Positions 16,174 to 26,700 of a DNA stretch of 36,407 nucleotides are shown piece by piece. This DNA is from Saprospiraceae bacterium (GTDB taxonomy: Bacteria; Bacteroidota; Bacteroidia; Chitinophagales; Saprospiraceae). The notes below the pieces were generated by a model. The model was not told where the DNA came from. It saw only the letters and a program-made list of their open reading frames with translations, and searched no databases. Location of the stretch: NCBI GenBank assembly GCA_020848995.1, contig JADLHA010000018.1:1-36407 (forward strand), in the 5' to 3' direction. The first letter of the stretch is position 1. Every line of letters starts with the position of its first letter. The position numbers were made by a program, and so were the translations under genes.

Positions 16174-19100
16174 TCAATCTTCCAGGATCAGGCGTTTGCA
16201 GTACAATCGATCACGGGTTTCAAATATCCCAAAATAACTTCCGGCTGGCAGATCCTTCAGGTCGAGTGCTTGTTGCCCAATGAATTTCAGTGTTCGCAGC
16301 CTCCTCCCGTTGTGGTCATAAAGTGAAAAGCAGACTTCCCCCTCGAGGTTGGTCCGTAGAAAAACCGGCGCTCCGGCATCTGCCGGGTTGGGAAAAAGAA
16401 CTGCGTATGGATGGGGGCGAGGGTCTCCGAAATCGTGTTGGCTTACGACCAGGGTGTCGTTCCAGGATTTGGTGATCAGCAACTGGCTTTCCTGATGAAT
16501 GGGGGTCTCTCCAAACAGGATCCTGTAATCCGGTCCGGCAACAAAAGCCGTTGCCGTATCGATTTTCATCCACTCTGCTGTGTCGGCGTTGGGGGCCCTT
16601 CTGAACAAGTTGTAATCATCCAAAACGGATCCGTAGTTGATCCTGCCCACCTCTTTGAACACCATTTCGGAAAACGAGGAGAAGCGATCGTTGTCGCCGT
16701 AAGGACGCAAGATCCAATAGGAAGAAACGACCGGTTGGTCGCTGGGTTTAAAACCGGCTTGCGGAATGTAGTTTATTCGCGTGATCCAAACTTCGCCATC
16801 GGGATAGCTTGCGTTGTTTGCCGTTGTAAGCTTTACGTCTGCAACGTCAAATTCGTATGAGGCTGCAGCGTCGATCTCCTTTTGCTGACTGACCCCTGGT
16901 CCTACCGGTGCCGTCGAGAGGATGCGCTGTGCATTGGCGTTGAGGGTTGCATGCGCAATGCCCTGTCTGTCCATGACGTGGCCGCTGCTTTCGTTAAACT
17001 GATAATAACGATCCAGGCCCGGAACACCCGTATGGGTTTTCGCGAGATGCATGCTCTCCCTGATTTCTGTCTGGCTCAGGCTGCGATCGTATATGCACAC
17101 CTCGTCTATCAATCCATTAAAAAACCGGTCCCCTCCGTTGAGGTCGGCTCCAATGGCAAGCGGACTAACAAACGTATGTTCGTTAGTTGCAATGGCGTGC
17201 CGGTAGGGCACCCCGTTTTTGTAAATGGTAATACCCTCCGGTTCAGCCACCATGGCCAGGTGCGTCCATTCATTTTGCTCCAGCCTTGCGCCGGAATTCC
17301 AATTATAGCCACCGGAATTCCAATGGTACCGGATATCGCCATTTGAAAGCACGCTTAAGCCCGCAGCCTGTCCACCCGACCGTGTAAACAATATCCCCGC
17401 CCAGTCTTTTTGGGCGGCTGTCGGCTTTACCCAGGCCATCATGGTGATCGCTTTGGTTTTGCGGTTCAACGCCGGCGCCTGGGCATAGCCTCCGTTCCCT
17501 TCCAGGTATAAAGTATATCCCGGCAAGCTGTCTTTTTCGCAGGCATCTCCCACTTCAACGTATAAGCTGTCTTGGTAGATACCGGAAGGTGTTGTGAGTT
17601 TCAGCATGGCGAGCTTACGGCCTGTTGTCCTGAATACGACCTGAGACGAACGGGTGTTAGCTCCCTGAATATAATTTGCGTCTTCAAATGTCCATGCCCA
17701 TTCCGCCTCTGCATGGCGAACAACGGAGTGATCGTCAAAGTAAAAAGTGTCTCTCAGGCAGTTTGATTGCAGTTTATCGGTCATGATTTTAGCCTGGACT
17801 GCAGATTCTTCAAACATATCCGTTTCCCACACCCCAAAACCCCAGCAGCCGTTTCGCAGCTTTCCTTCTTTATAAAACGGCTTGAGGCGGTTTGTTTCGG
17901 CGCTCAGCGGCAGGCCCATGGAATAGGGAACCCAATTTGCCATCGTGGCATTGCGATAAAACACTCCCCGGTTCGTTCCCAAATAAACCCCCCCGTCCGT
18001 ACCGTGGGCATGCAGGATATCGCTGATGCGGACATTGTCCAACATGGCCGTGGTCAGGTTGATCCAGGACTTTCCTCCGTCTTGTGTGTGGTACACTTTC
18101 TTGCCGTTGGATCCGTAGCTCACCGATACCCAAAGCTGATCCGGGTTGAGGTTGCTCAGGGTCATCTTTACCCGGTCGTTGTTGTTCGGTAGGGGAAGGG
18201 CGGTCAAACGGGTCCAGCTTCTGCCCCCGTCCCGGCTGCTCCACATGGCGTCGTCGGTTCCATCCCATTGACTGCAATAGATTACGTCAGGATGGCTCCT
18301 GGAAATTTCGATTTCAAATATCCGGTTGTCTTCGTTCCCCGGAAAGCGATGCAGCAACTGGAACGTGCCGCCGCCGTCTTCGCTTTTCCAAATGTTTTGG
18401 TCCCGTCCCAGGTAAACGATGTTCCAGCAATTGGGATGCCAGCTCATCTGGCTGTTTGCATAATAGGCGTAAGATTCATTCGGAAAAAGCGCAACCGGAA
18501 AATAGCTGACCCCCGCTTGCAGGTCGCCGTTGAGCCGGTAACCTCCGATGTCAGAAAAATAGAGCTTCCTGCCGGGCCCCGGGTTTACATAGCCGGTTGG
18601 CGCTTCAGCTCCCCCCATGCGGAAGAAGGTCTTTTCCGGAAAACGCTCGTGCCAGGCCATGTTTCCGTTGTGGTACCTGCCACCGACAAGAATGTCTTCG
18701 TTCCATCCGGCATCGAAACCCCAAAGGTCTGCACCGGATATCCCGTCCATGCGGGTCTCCATGCTCGCTGCAAAATCCTGCGAATAATTCAATCCGCCGT
18801 CACTACCTATCCAGAGATCGTTTCCGGATACTGCCAGACATTGTAGATCCGGATGGCTCCAGGGAAGCCCTCCGACATAACTTCCCAATGGTGTCCAGAT
18901 TTTGCCGCCGTCGCGGCTTTTAAACCAGGAAGTTCCCCCGGCTATGAGTTCGTTTTCATTACGGGGGTTCACGACAATGGCCATGTCGTAAAATCCCTGG
19001 TCAAAACCGTCGGTCCCGTTGTGCGCCATGAGATTGGTGTGACCGGGGATAGAATAGGGCGCACCGATCGCCTTCCCGGGATGGGTGTTTTCCCAACTCT

Positions 19101-20178
19101 GCCCCCCGTCATTGCTCACAAAAACTCCGATGTATCCGTAGAGCCCTTCTCCCTGTCCACACAGGTAAGCGTAAATTTTTTCCGGATTGGACGGACACAC
19201 TGCCAAAATCGCTCCGGTAAGCTGGATCCCGGAATCCGGCTGATACCAGTTAACAGCGGTGGAATTCCAACTCAGGCCGGCATTTGTCGTGGTCATCAAT
19301 TCTGAAGAAGTTCCCTTTTTTCGGACACAAAAGACCACATCGGGATCTGTAACGCGAGCTTGCAGGGTCCAGCACAATTCTGGCCACTGACGCGACCAGT
19401 TCTTGCCCCCGTCCCGGCTGTACAGCAAGCCCTTGTTACCAGCTGCAAAAACGTACCGGGGATTCGTCGCGTGAATTTCAATGTCGTAGCAATTCAATCC
19501 ACTCTCTGAATATACCGTAGTCCAGGTGTTTCCTCCATCCGTCGTTTTGATCACTTTGCCCGATGTGCTCGCAAATGCAGTATCGTGATGAACAGGATGT
19601 ATGGCAATGGCGTCGAAGGAACCATGCAAAACGTCGCGGGTTTTCAATTCCCAGTTCATTCCCTTGTCTGCAGTTTTCCAGATGCCTCCGGTTTCCCCAC
19701 CGGCATACAGCACTTTGGGGTCAGACTTTGCAATATCTACGCAATAGATGTTTGTCTGCCAGGTAACTTTGGTCTGTCCGTCGGTGTGAAAGGTGCGGGA
19801 TGGTCCTAAAAATTTCCAATCCGGAGCCGTCCGGAGCGAACCCTTTGCCACTCGCCGCTCTTCACGACGGCGAAGGGCTTCCCGCTCCTCTTCTTCAACG
19901 GGCATTTCCATTACCCATCCGTTGTTGTCCATATTTCTCTGCGCCCAATGCATCCACCTTTTGTAATACTGGGTCATGCTGTTTTTTAAATGCGGATTGC
20001 GCTGGTGGTAATCGCGCCAGGTCTTTTCCACTTGAAAAACATTGGGATGCGGCTTTTGCATCTCCACTACAAATTCCGGAGTCTGGTCGTTTATTGGCAG
20101 GCAATCCGGTTTGACCTGAGCATGACCAAAGCCAAAACAACTCGTCCAAAAACACATGATCCCCAAACGTCTCATCAT
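16174..20178 (-). CDS. Large Asp-box propeller/LamG protein with T9SS type A sorting tail
   Basis: A 1334-residue predicted surface or secreted protein. The signal is MMRRLGIMCFWTSCFGFGHA. Residues about 90-760 carry many Asp-box repeats of the sortilin/sialidase type (TTDGGNTW, SRDGGKNW, SNDGGQSW, SRDGGKIW, SEDGGGTF, SRDGGRSW, TQDGGKSW), implying one or two large beta-propellers. A PKD-like strand region lies near 800-880. A LamG/concanavalin-like domain follows at about 900-1070 (WVKPTAAQKDWAG ... DEVCIYDRSLSQTEI). The last 75 residues are a T9SS tail (AVLFPNPADAGAPVFL ... LKDLPAGSYFGIF ... KRLILED). Catalytic residues of sialidases are not evident, so binding is more likely than hydrolysis. 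The start at 20178 replaces a longer frame whose extra residues have no signal-like character. Confidence 0.88.
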   Translation of the reverse strand: MMRRLGIMCFWTSCFGFGHAQVKPDCLPINDQTPEFVVEMQKPHPNVFQVEKTWRDYHQRNPHLKNSMTQYYKRWMHWAQRNMDNNGWVMEMPVEEEEREALRRREERRVAKGSLRTAPDWKFLGPSRTFHTDGQTKVTWQTNIYCVDIAKSDPKVLYAGGETGGIWKTADKGMNWELKTRDVLHGSFDAIAIHPVHHDTAFASTSGKVIKTTDGGNTWTTVYSESGLNCYDIEIHATNPRYVFAAGNKGLLYSRDGGKNWSRQWPELCWTLQARVTDPDVVFCVRKKGTSSELMTTTNAGLSWNSTAVNWYQPDSGIQLTGAILAVCPSNPEKIYAYLCGQGEGLYGYIGVFVSNDGGQSWENTHPGKAIGAPYSIPGHTNLMAHNGTDGFDQGFYDMAIVVNPRNENELIAGGTSWFKSRDGGKIWTPLGSYVGGLPWSHPDLQCLAVSGNDLWIGSDGGLNYSQDFAASMETRMDGISGADLWGFDAGWNEDILVGGRYHNGNMAWHERFPEKTFFRMGGAEAPTGYVNPGPGRKLYFSDIGGYRLNGDLQAGVSYFPVALFPNESYAYYANSQMSWHPNCWNIVYLGRDQNIWKSEDGGGTFQLLHRFPGNEDNRIFEIEISRSHPDVIYCSQWDGTDDAMWSSRDGGRSWTRLTALPLPNNNDRVKMTLSNLNPDQLWVSVSYGSNGKKVYHTQDGGKSWINLTTAMLDNVRISDILHAHGTDGGVYLGTNRGVFYRNATMANWVPYSMGLPLSAETNRLKPFYKEGKLRNGCWGFGVWETDMFEESAVQAKIMTDKLQSNCLRDTFYFDDHSVVRHAEAEWAWTFEDANYIQGANTRSSQVVFRTTGRKLAMLKLTTPSGIYQDSLYVEVGDACEKDSLPGYTLYLEGNGGYAQAPALNRKTKAITMMAWVKPTAAQKDWAGILFTRSGGQAAGLSVLSNGDIRYHWNSGGYNWNSGARLEQNEWTHLAMVAEPEGITIYKNGVPYRHAIATNEHTFVSPLAIGADLNGGDRFFNGLIDEVCIYDRSLSQTEIRESMHLAKTHTGVPGLDRYYQFNESSGHVMDRQGIAHATLNANAQRILSTAPVGPGVSQQKEIDAAASYEFDVADVKLTTANNASYPDGEVWITRINYIPQAGFKPSDQPVVSSYWILRPYGDNDRFSSFSEMVFKEVGRINYGSVLDDYNLFRRAPNADTAEWMKIDTATAFVAGPDYRILFGETPIHQESQLLITKSWNDTLVVSQHDFGDPRPHPYAVLFPNPADAGAPVFLRTNLEGEVCFSLYDHNGRRLRTLKFIGQQALDLKDLPAGSYFGIFETRDRLYCKRLILED
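17164..17187. promoter_or_regulatory. Imperfect 24-bp palindrome starting ACTAACAAACGT
   Basis: ACTAACAAACGTATGTTCGTTAGT is built from inverted ACTAACRAAC half-sites with a slightly longer centre. It lies within the LamG-coding part of the large T9SS gene. It shares a 12-base run with the palindrome at 8340. Confidence 0.45.
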
Positions 20179-20199
20179 TATACGGGCTTTATTGCCGGG

Positions 20200-20232
20200 T
20201 AAAATTAAGGTCCCTTTGAATACTTTGGTCAA
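20200..20232 (-). promoter_or_regulatory. Candidate promoter of the large T9SS gene
   Basis: On the minus strand TTG (20232-20230) is followed after 22 bp by TAATTTTA (20207-20200), one base off TAnnTTTG. The box is about 22 nt before ATG 20178. This supports that start over the longer frame from 20259, which would contain the promoter. Confidence 0.4.
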
Positions 20233-20442
20233 GTCCAGGAAGTCCCCGGCCCATTGCATGGCTCCAACCGTGTGGGAAAGAAAAGAATGCTGTTTTTGAA
20301 CTAATAATAACTACTAACGATGTTTGCAGAAACGTCTATTCCCCTTTGGGTGGGCATATTCAAGACCTTACAATAAACTTCCCCTGCATTTTGCAGTCTA
20401 TATCCACAAGCGCCATGGTAACTTACACCCTGCAACACCACG

Positions 20443-22767
20443 ATGATGAAACCCGGTATGATAAAACCCCTCTGCACGCTGGCGATTTTTGTCCTATTCG
20501 GCTGGATGGCTGCGGCCCAGTCTCTGTATCGCCTTGATTCCATCCAGGAAATCCGGATCTACTTTGCTGAAGCCGACTGGGACGCCCGGCTCGACTCCCT
20601 GAAGAAAAACACACCGGACGAAAGGCTGGTAGCCCCCTACGCCATGCTCAACGGAGTCCGCTTCGACAGCGTGGGCGTGCGGTACAAAGGCAATTCCAGT
20701 TACAGCCCCACCCGCAACAAAAACCCCTTTAACATTAAACTCGACCACGTAATCGACGGGCAACATTACGAGGGCTTCAAAATCCTCAAACTGTCGAACG
20801 GTTTCATGGACCCCAGCTTCCTGCGGGAAGTGCTTGGGTATTTCATCTGCCGGCAGTACCTCCCGGCATCGCGCGCCAACTTCATGCGGGTATACGTTAA
20901 CGATGCGTACATCGGACTCTATACCAACGTCGAACACGCGGGAGATGGCTTCCTCGAAGCAAACTACCTCTCTTCTTCCGGTGCATACTTCCAGTGCGAC
21001 CGCGCAGATGTCCCCGTGAGCATTCCCCCTTCTTGCACGCCCGCCAATCCAGGATCGGCATTGCGCTACACATCGCCGGATTCTGCCTGCTATTACAACC
21101 AATACGAACTGGAATCGGAGCATGGCTGGGCTTCCCTGCTCAATTTGCTCAAAATGCTCAACCAATCGCCCGCCACTATAGCAGAAGTGCTCAACGTGGA
21201 CAGGGCGCTGTGGATGCTCGCGCTGAACAACGCCTATGTAAACCTCGACAGCTATTCCGGGTCAGGACACAACTACCTCATTTATCAGATGGCTAACGGG
21301 CGTTATCAGTGCTTACCTTGGGATCTAAACGAATTTTACGGAGCCTTCACCAACGCAGGAACGGGCGGTTCGCTGAATGTTCAGCAAATGCGCGAGCTCG
21401 ACCCTTTGCTGCATCTCAACAATCCAGACCGGCCGCTCATTTCGAAACTGCTGTCTCAGCCGACCTACCAGCGCCGCTACCTGGCTCACCTCCAAACCAT
21501 CTTCGACGACCTGGCTGCTTCAGATCACTATGACTCGCTGGGGGCTTCTTTGCAGGCATTGATCCGTCAGGACGTCGAAAGAGATGTAAATAAATTTTTC
21601 AGCCTCGATGCATTCAATCAAAACCTTCGCATGGACTTCCGCATAGGAGGTGGTGGCGGTAAGACGTATCCGGGCCTGACGAAGTTCAGCGCGGAGCGTC
21701 TGGCCTTCACGACTGCACATCCCCGGTTACAGTATGTCAGGCCCACAATTGGTAGCCCTGCCCATTCGCCTGATACGGTATCTGCAACGGGAAGCGTAGC
21801 CATTGCTGCCGAAGTTTTCGACGCTACCACCATACAACTCTTTTACCGGTACGATCCGGCAGAAGTGTTTGTCGCTTTGCCAATGTTCGACGACGGCCAA
21901 CACGGCGACGGTGCCGCAGGGGACCATCGCTTCGGAACCATCGTGCCCATGAACGGGCGAAGCTTATTGCAATATTACCTCTACGCAGAAAATGAACAGC
22001 TTGCAAGCCTGTCGCCGCCGCGGGCAGAATTCGAATTTCACCAGCTGGTTTCCGGTAGCACAAAACCCCGCAAGGGTGCATTGCGCATCAACGAAATCCT
22101 TGCCTCCAACGTCACAGGCACAACCGACGAAAGCGGAGATCGCGAAGACTGGATCGAACTTTATAACACCACGGACGAGACCATCCCGCTCTCCGGGCTT
22201 TTTTTGAGCGACAACCCTTCCAATCCCCTCAAATGGTCCTTTCCCGACACAACGCTTGGTGCCCGCGGATTCCTGATCATCTGGGCCGACGAAGACGGGA
22301 AAGATCCAGGCCTGCACGCCAATTTCAAACTGTCAAAATCCGGAGAACAGGTAATGCTTTACTATGCCGACACCGCGCTGCTGGATGAGTTGGTGTTCCC
22401 CGAACTTGCCGACGACGAATCATTCGGATACTGTGCCTCGGGCAACCAGATATTTCGCCAGCCAAGTTTTATGCAGACAAACGATTGTATCGTACTTACG
22501 GACGATTTAACCGGATCGATGCCCATCGAATTCTTTCCCAACCCCTGCCAGTCAACCGGCACCTTGCTCGTCCGGGGAGAGGGCCCGGTTCGATGGGGCC
22601 TCTACGACCTGCGTGGCAGGATTTTGATTCGAGGAGAGATGGCAGCAGGCTCCGGTACCCGTCAGGAGACCCTGGATTGCTCACAGCTTTATCCGGGAAT
22701 TTACATGTTGAAGGTAGACGCTCCCCAAAGCAACGCGCAGCTTAAAATTTTCCGCTCTGCGCAATGA
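20443..22767 (+). CDS. CotH-kinase family/lamin-tail protein with T9SS tail
   Basis: A 774-residue predicted secreted protein. A signal peptide (CTLAIFVLFGWMAAAQ) is followed at about 35-420 by a CotH domain, related to spore-coat kinase CotH. Recognisable parts are VRYKGNSSYSPTRNKNPFNI, GLYTNVEHAGDGFL and CLPWDLNEFYG with Asp294 as a likely metal-binding residue. CotH of Bacillus phosphorylates coat proteins; activity of the exported Bacteroidota forms is not established here. A lamin-tail domain lies at about 544-650 (INEILASN ... DWIELYN). The C-terminal T9SS tail covers about 690-774 (EFFPNPCQSTGTLLV ... YPGIYMLKV). The start may be any of Met1, Met2 or Met6. It is divergent from the large Asp-box gene across 264 bp, in which I find no clear plus-strand promoter. 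Confidence 0.88.
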   Translation: MMKPGMIKPLCTLAIFVLFGWMAAAQSLYRLDSIQEIRIYFAEADWDARLDSLKKNTPDERLVAPYAMLNGVRFDSVGVRYKGNSSYSPTRNKNPFNIKLDHVIDGQHYEGFKILKLSNGFMDPSFLREVLGYFICRQYLPASRANFMRVYVNDAYIGLYTNVEHAGDGFLEANYLSSSGAYFQCDRADVPVSIPPSCTPANPGSALRYTSPDSACYYNQYELESEHGWASLLNLLKMLNQSPATIAEVLNVDRALWMLALNNAYVNLDSYSGSGHNYLIYQMANGRYQCLPWDLNEFYGAFTNAGTGGSLNVQQMRELDPLLHLNNPDRPLISKLLSQPTYQRRYLAHLQTIFDDLAASDHYDSLGASLQALIRQDVERDVNKFFSLDAFNQNLRMDFRIGGGGGKTYPGLTKFSAERLAFTTAHPRLQYVRPTIGSPAHSPDTVSATGSVAIAAEVFDATTIQLFYRYDPAEVFVALPMFDDGQHGDGAAGDHRFGTIVPMNGRSLLQYYLYAENEQLASLSPPRAEFEFHQLVSGSTKPRKGALRINEILASNVTGTTDESGDREDWIELYNTTDETIPLSGLFLSDNPSNPLKWSFPDTTLGARGFLIIWADEDGKDPGLHANFKLSKSGEQVMLYYADTALLDELVFPELADDESFGYCASGNQIFRQPSFMQTNDCIVLTDDLTGSMPIEFFPNPCQSTGTLLVRGEGPVRWGLYDLRGRILIRGEMAAGSGTRQETLDCSQLYPGIYMLKVDAPQSNAQLKIFRSAQ

Positions 22768-22960
22768 ACGACTCCGGTGGTAGATGCGAAGGCCTTAGCT
22801 ACCGTCCAGGAGAACAGAATCCCCTCCGCGATGCAACCAGCTAATCCATTTTGCCCTGTCCTGGTCCGGTTGGTTCATTAGACTGGTTTGCTACACCAAC
22901 GTCGAAAAACCACTCAGCGGCATCTTCTCCCGTCATTACATCACTTCGCACCACCAGCCT

Positions 22961-23719
22961 TCACATTTGCTGCAACTTCTCCAATAAAGGATCCTTCCGG
23001 CTTTTTGAAACGGGAAGACATTTCCCATTGTCCATATCAAGACTTCCTCCATTGCCCCGGTGATAGCGCTCTACATGATGTAAATTGACAATATAGCTCT
23101 GATGCGTTCTGAAAAAGTAATCGTAATTAACAATCATTTCCTCAATCAGCTTTAGTACCTTGGAGATGACAATTTTCTTACCGGAGATGAGGTGAAATAC
23201 AGAATAATTACTGTCTGCCTCGATAAAAACGATCTGATCCAAGCGGACCAATTCCAGTCCCTCCTGCGTGGCCAACGCAATTTTTTGCCATTCGTTTTGA
23301 TTGGTCAGAAGTTGTGACATCAGCGCTTCTATACTTTTTCCGGAGATTCCCGTGCCCTTCTTCGCCAAATACTTATCTACAGCCTGCCTCAACTCTAAAC
23401 CGCTCACCGGCTTCAGCAAGTAATCCAGCGCACTCATTTTAATAGCATTTATAGCAAACTGATCGTATGCAGTTGTAAATATCAAATCAAAGTCTATCTT
23501 GTCAAGATGCTTCAACATTTCAAAGGCATTCATATACGGCATTTCAACATCTAGAAAGACAAGATCCGGATGGGTGCTGTTGATGGCATCTATCCCCTCC
23601 TGCCCATTCGAGCAAGCCTGTACAATTTCGACCTCTGGACAATTTTTTGTAAGTTCATATTTCAATGTTTCAATACAGAATTTTTCATCTTCAACTATTA
23701 TAGCCCGAATTCTTTTCAT
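22961..23719 (-). CDS. LytTR-type response regulator
   Basis: A 252-residue regulator with a REC domain (1-120) and a LytTR DNA-binding domain (about 150-250). In REC, the acidic pocket is EDE at 10-12, the phosphoacceptor is Asp57 in VFLDVEMP, and the conserved Lys103 sits in LLKP. The LytTR part shows FIEADSNYSVFHL and FFRTHQSYIVNLHHVERY, typical of this beta-strand DNA-binding fold. It follows the sensor kinase by 35 bp in the same direction, so the two form a kinase-regulator operon. Target promoters cannot be named from this window. It converges with the CotH gene across 193 bp without an obvious strong terminator. Confidence 0.95.
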   Translation of the reverse strand: MKRIRAIIVEDEKFCIETLKYELTKNCPEVEIVQACSNGQEGIDAINSTHPDLVFLDVEMPYMNAFEMLKHLDKIDFDLIFTTAYDQFAINAIKMSALDYLLKPVSGLELRQAVDKYLAKKGTGISGKSIEALMSQLLTNQNEWQKIALATQEGLELVRLDQIVFIEADSNYSVFHLISGKKIVISKVLKLIEEMIVNYDYFFRTHQSYIVNLHHVERYHRGNGGSLDMDNGKCLPVSKSRKDPLLEKLQQM

Positions 23720-23754
23720 ATTGGGTGATTTACTTTACATGCTGATTTGTTCTG

Positions 23755-26700
23755 CTATGCAAAAGAACTTTGTTCTGTTCTAAAAGGATTGATGCGCAAT
23801 ACAATCCGGGTTCCGGAAGACTCAGATACTTCATTATAAAGATCCTCTATTCTGAGTCTGAATTCAGTTTCATGTAAGGTTTTACTGATGTTCATCCGGT
23901 TATGGTTGATCGTCATACCCATCGATTTTTCGCGTTGCGCAGATTTGCTTTTTACTTCAGCCGCCTTAACTCTTCCGATTCCGTTGTCCTCGACGACACA
24001 GCAGATTCCTTCAGGAGTCCTGTCAAATCGAATCAGCAATTTCCCCACCCCATCCCTTTTATGCATGAGTCCATGCCAAATCGCGTTTTCAACGTATGGC
24101 TGAATAATCATTGGGGTAATCAGAAAATTCTCAAGATCAATCGTCTGATCCACCATCATCTCATAATGAAAGGAATTATCAAACCGCAGTTGTTCAATTT
24201 TTATGTAAAGTTCAAGTGCCTCAATTTCTTCTCGAAGTGGAATTTCGCCCTTGTTCGAATTGTTCAATACCAACCTAATTAATCTTGAAAAATCCGTAAG
24301 ATAATCTGCTGCCTTATCCTTATCCTGCCTTAAGACATAGTACTTTATTGCATTCAATGCGTTAAATAAAAAATGTGGATTCATTTGCGCCTTCAGCGCT
24401 TTCATTTCGATTTCAGCAATCTGTCTGGCAAAATCGGATTTTAACTCTTCCTCCTTTCTAATTTGATCAATCCGATAACGATAAACCCCATATACCAATA
24501 AAAGAAAACTCATAATTGCAATCAACCAAAACCACAGAGTCTCCCAAAATGGTGGTATTACTATTAAGGATATTGAAACATATTTTCCCCATTGTCCGCT
24601 CCCTCTCCGTGCCATAAACTGGAACTCATATTCTCCCCCCGATAGATTTGTATACGCAGCATAATTCCTTTGCTCCGATTTTACCCAGTCGTCTTCGAGT
24701 CCTCTCAGTCGATATGCAAATTCTGCTGTCCCGGTACTTTGGAGGTCCGAGGAGCTCATTTCGAAACTCAGGAAGTTCTGCCGGTAATTTAGTTGAATTT
24801 CTTCAGGGTAGACACCTGAAATATTCTCTAAAACAAGGCTGTCGAATATTTTAAATTTGGAAAGTATGGAAATGGTGCTGGAATAATGAGTATTTAATTT
24901 ATTTGGATCTATTACCGAATACCCCTCCTCTCCAGCAGCAAAGATGCTTCCATTTTTACCACAACTTAGTTTGTTTAACTTTTTAATACCATAGTCCTCT
25001 CCAAAATGAAGGGCCCTCATATCAGAAGCATTCATTCGCATAAGGCCCCTATCAGTACTGAAATAGAATTGTCCTCCCTTATCAATGAGAAATCCCCGGA
25101 TTTGGCCTGAATAGCCATTCTCTATATGCATTACGTGCTGTAGTGGGGACAACAATTCTTCCGGTCGGGAGAATCTTGCCACCCTGTCAGCATTCGCAGT
25201 GACCCAGATATTACCCTCTTTGTCCATCTGCATGGCTCTGGATCCCGTAAAACCAATGAATTGAACTGAGTACGTGCATGGATTGGAAGTGTTGTAAAAT
25301 CCTCGGTTCGCAGGATGATACGCGAAAATTCCATTCTCCGTTGCTCCCCATAGATTGCCTTGCCGGTCACAACATAGCGGTGAGATGGAATAATCGTGAA
25401 AGAGTGAAAAACTATCCCCTGGATTATATTTGTAGTTAATTACCTTATAGTTGCGCGAGTCAATGCAAAATAATCCTGCGCTTTGGGAACTCAACCAAAT
25501 TTGATCCTTGCTATCAAAAGTAAAATCCCAATAGTAGCTTTGTGTGCCATTTGCTACGCTTAGGTCCGGGATCTCCATCTTCTCTGCCATTCCCGCCGAG
25601 ATGTCAATTCTAAATAAGCTATAGTAACTCAAGGCCCATAGCTCATGCCTGCTGTTAAATTCCAGGTCTATAAAAGAAACGTCTTCATTTTCGGCCTTCA
25701 CCGTTCTAAAGTACCGTTTGCAAGACTCTTTTTCATTGATTTCTACAATTCTTCCGTCCGAAGTAGCCGCATAGAGCAACCCGCTAACGGGGTGTTCGAG
25801 GACTATTTCGATCTCCGTTCCCAGAAATCTATCTTTGATCAATTGTAATTTTGGTGATGTCTTATGGATTCCATTTCCAACTGTCCCTATCCACAAGCAA
25901 CTGTCCGCATCTCTATATAAAGTAAATGGGGCGCGTACGCTATCCTTTTGAAGAAAACGCTGGCCCAAAGGGATTACTGTGTTATCACTGCGGTTATACA
26001 ACAGCAAACCGGATTTTGGAGACGCCATCAATAAATGAATTGAATCGTACTCAGCCATTCGCGATGCTGAAACGGGTTTATTTGCCAATAACTTATGCTT
26101 GTCGGGGATGATTTCCTCAAATTTCTCCTTGCGAATATTGAATTTATACACCCTATCTGAAAATGTGGATAACCAAATGTTTTCCACCCCGTCAAAGCAT
26201 GATCCTCGCATGGCTATCTTCACCGTATCGTGGTAATAGTATTTTGTTTGTAAGCTGCGCAAGTCCAGGCGACACATCCCAAATCCAGTTTGAAACCAGG
26301 AGAAATCGCTACAAGGATCATTGTACACTGCCTGAAACTCCGTTTGCCAGTTGTTGTAATACTGCAAATCATTCCTGGATACATTTGGTTTGATCATCCT
26401 TACCTCTCCACTTGCCTGATCCAGGAGAAAAAGATCTCTTGCACAAACCCACAGTCTTTGCAAGGGATCCTCGAATATCAAGGTTATTATTCTACCTGTA
26501 AGTGAGGCACTATTTGATGTTCCAAGGTTAACTTCTGTGAAGTTATCTCCCTCCCTGGTCAATTTTATCAGGCCCCGGTTTCTGACTCCAATCCATATTT
26601 GATTTTTTGAGTCCTGGTAAATACAGGTTATGAAAAGTTCATTGTTAAGGTTACTTTCCGGATAGAGTTTATCCGCTGATATGACCTCATTTCCATCGTA

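Noticed and set aside
17767-19305. Long plus-strand ORFs opposite the large Asp-box gene
   Set aside because: Shadows of the minus-strand frame that encodes the repeated SxDGGxxW motifs.
22768-22960. Possible terminator GGTAG...CTACC between the convergent CotH and regulator genes
   Set aside because: Stem of only five pairs, a loop of about 15 bases and no T-run.
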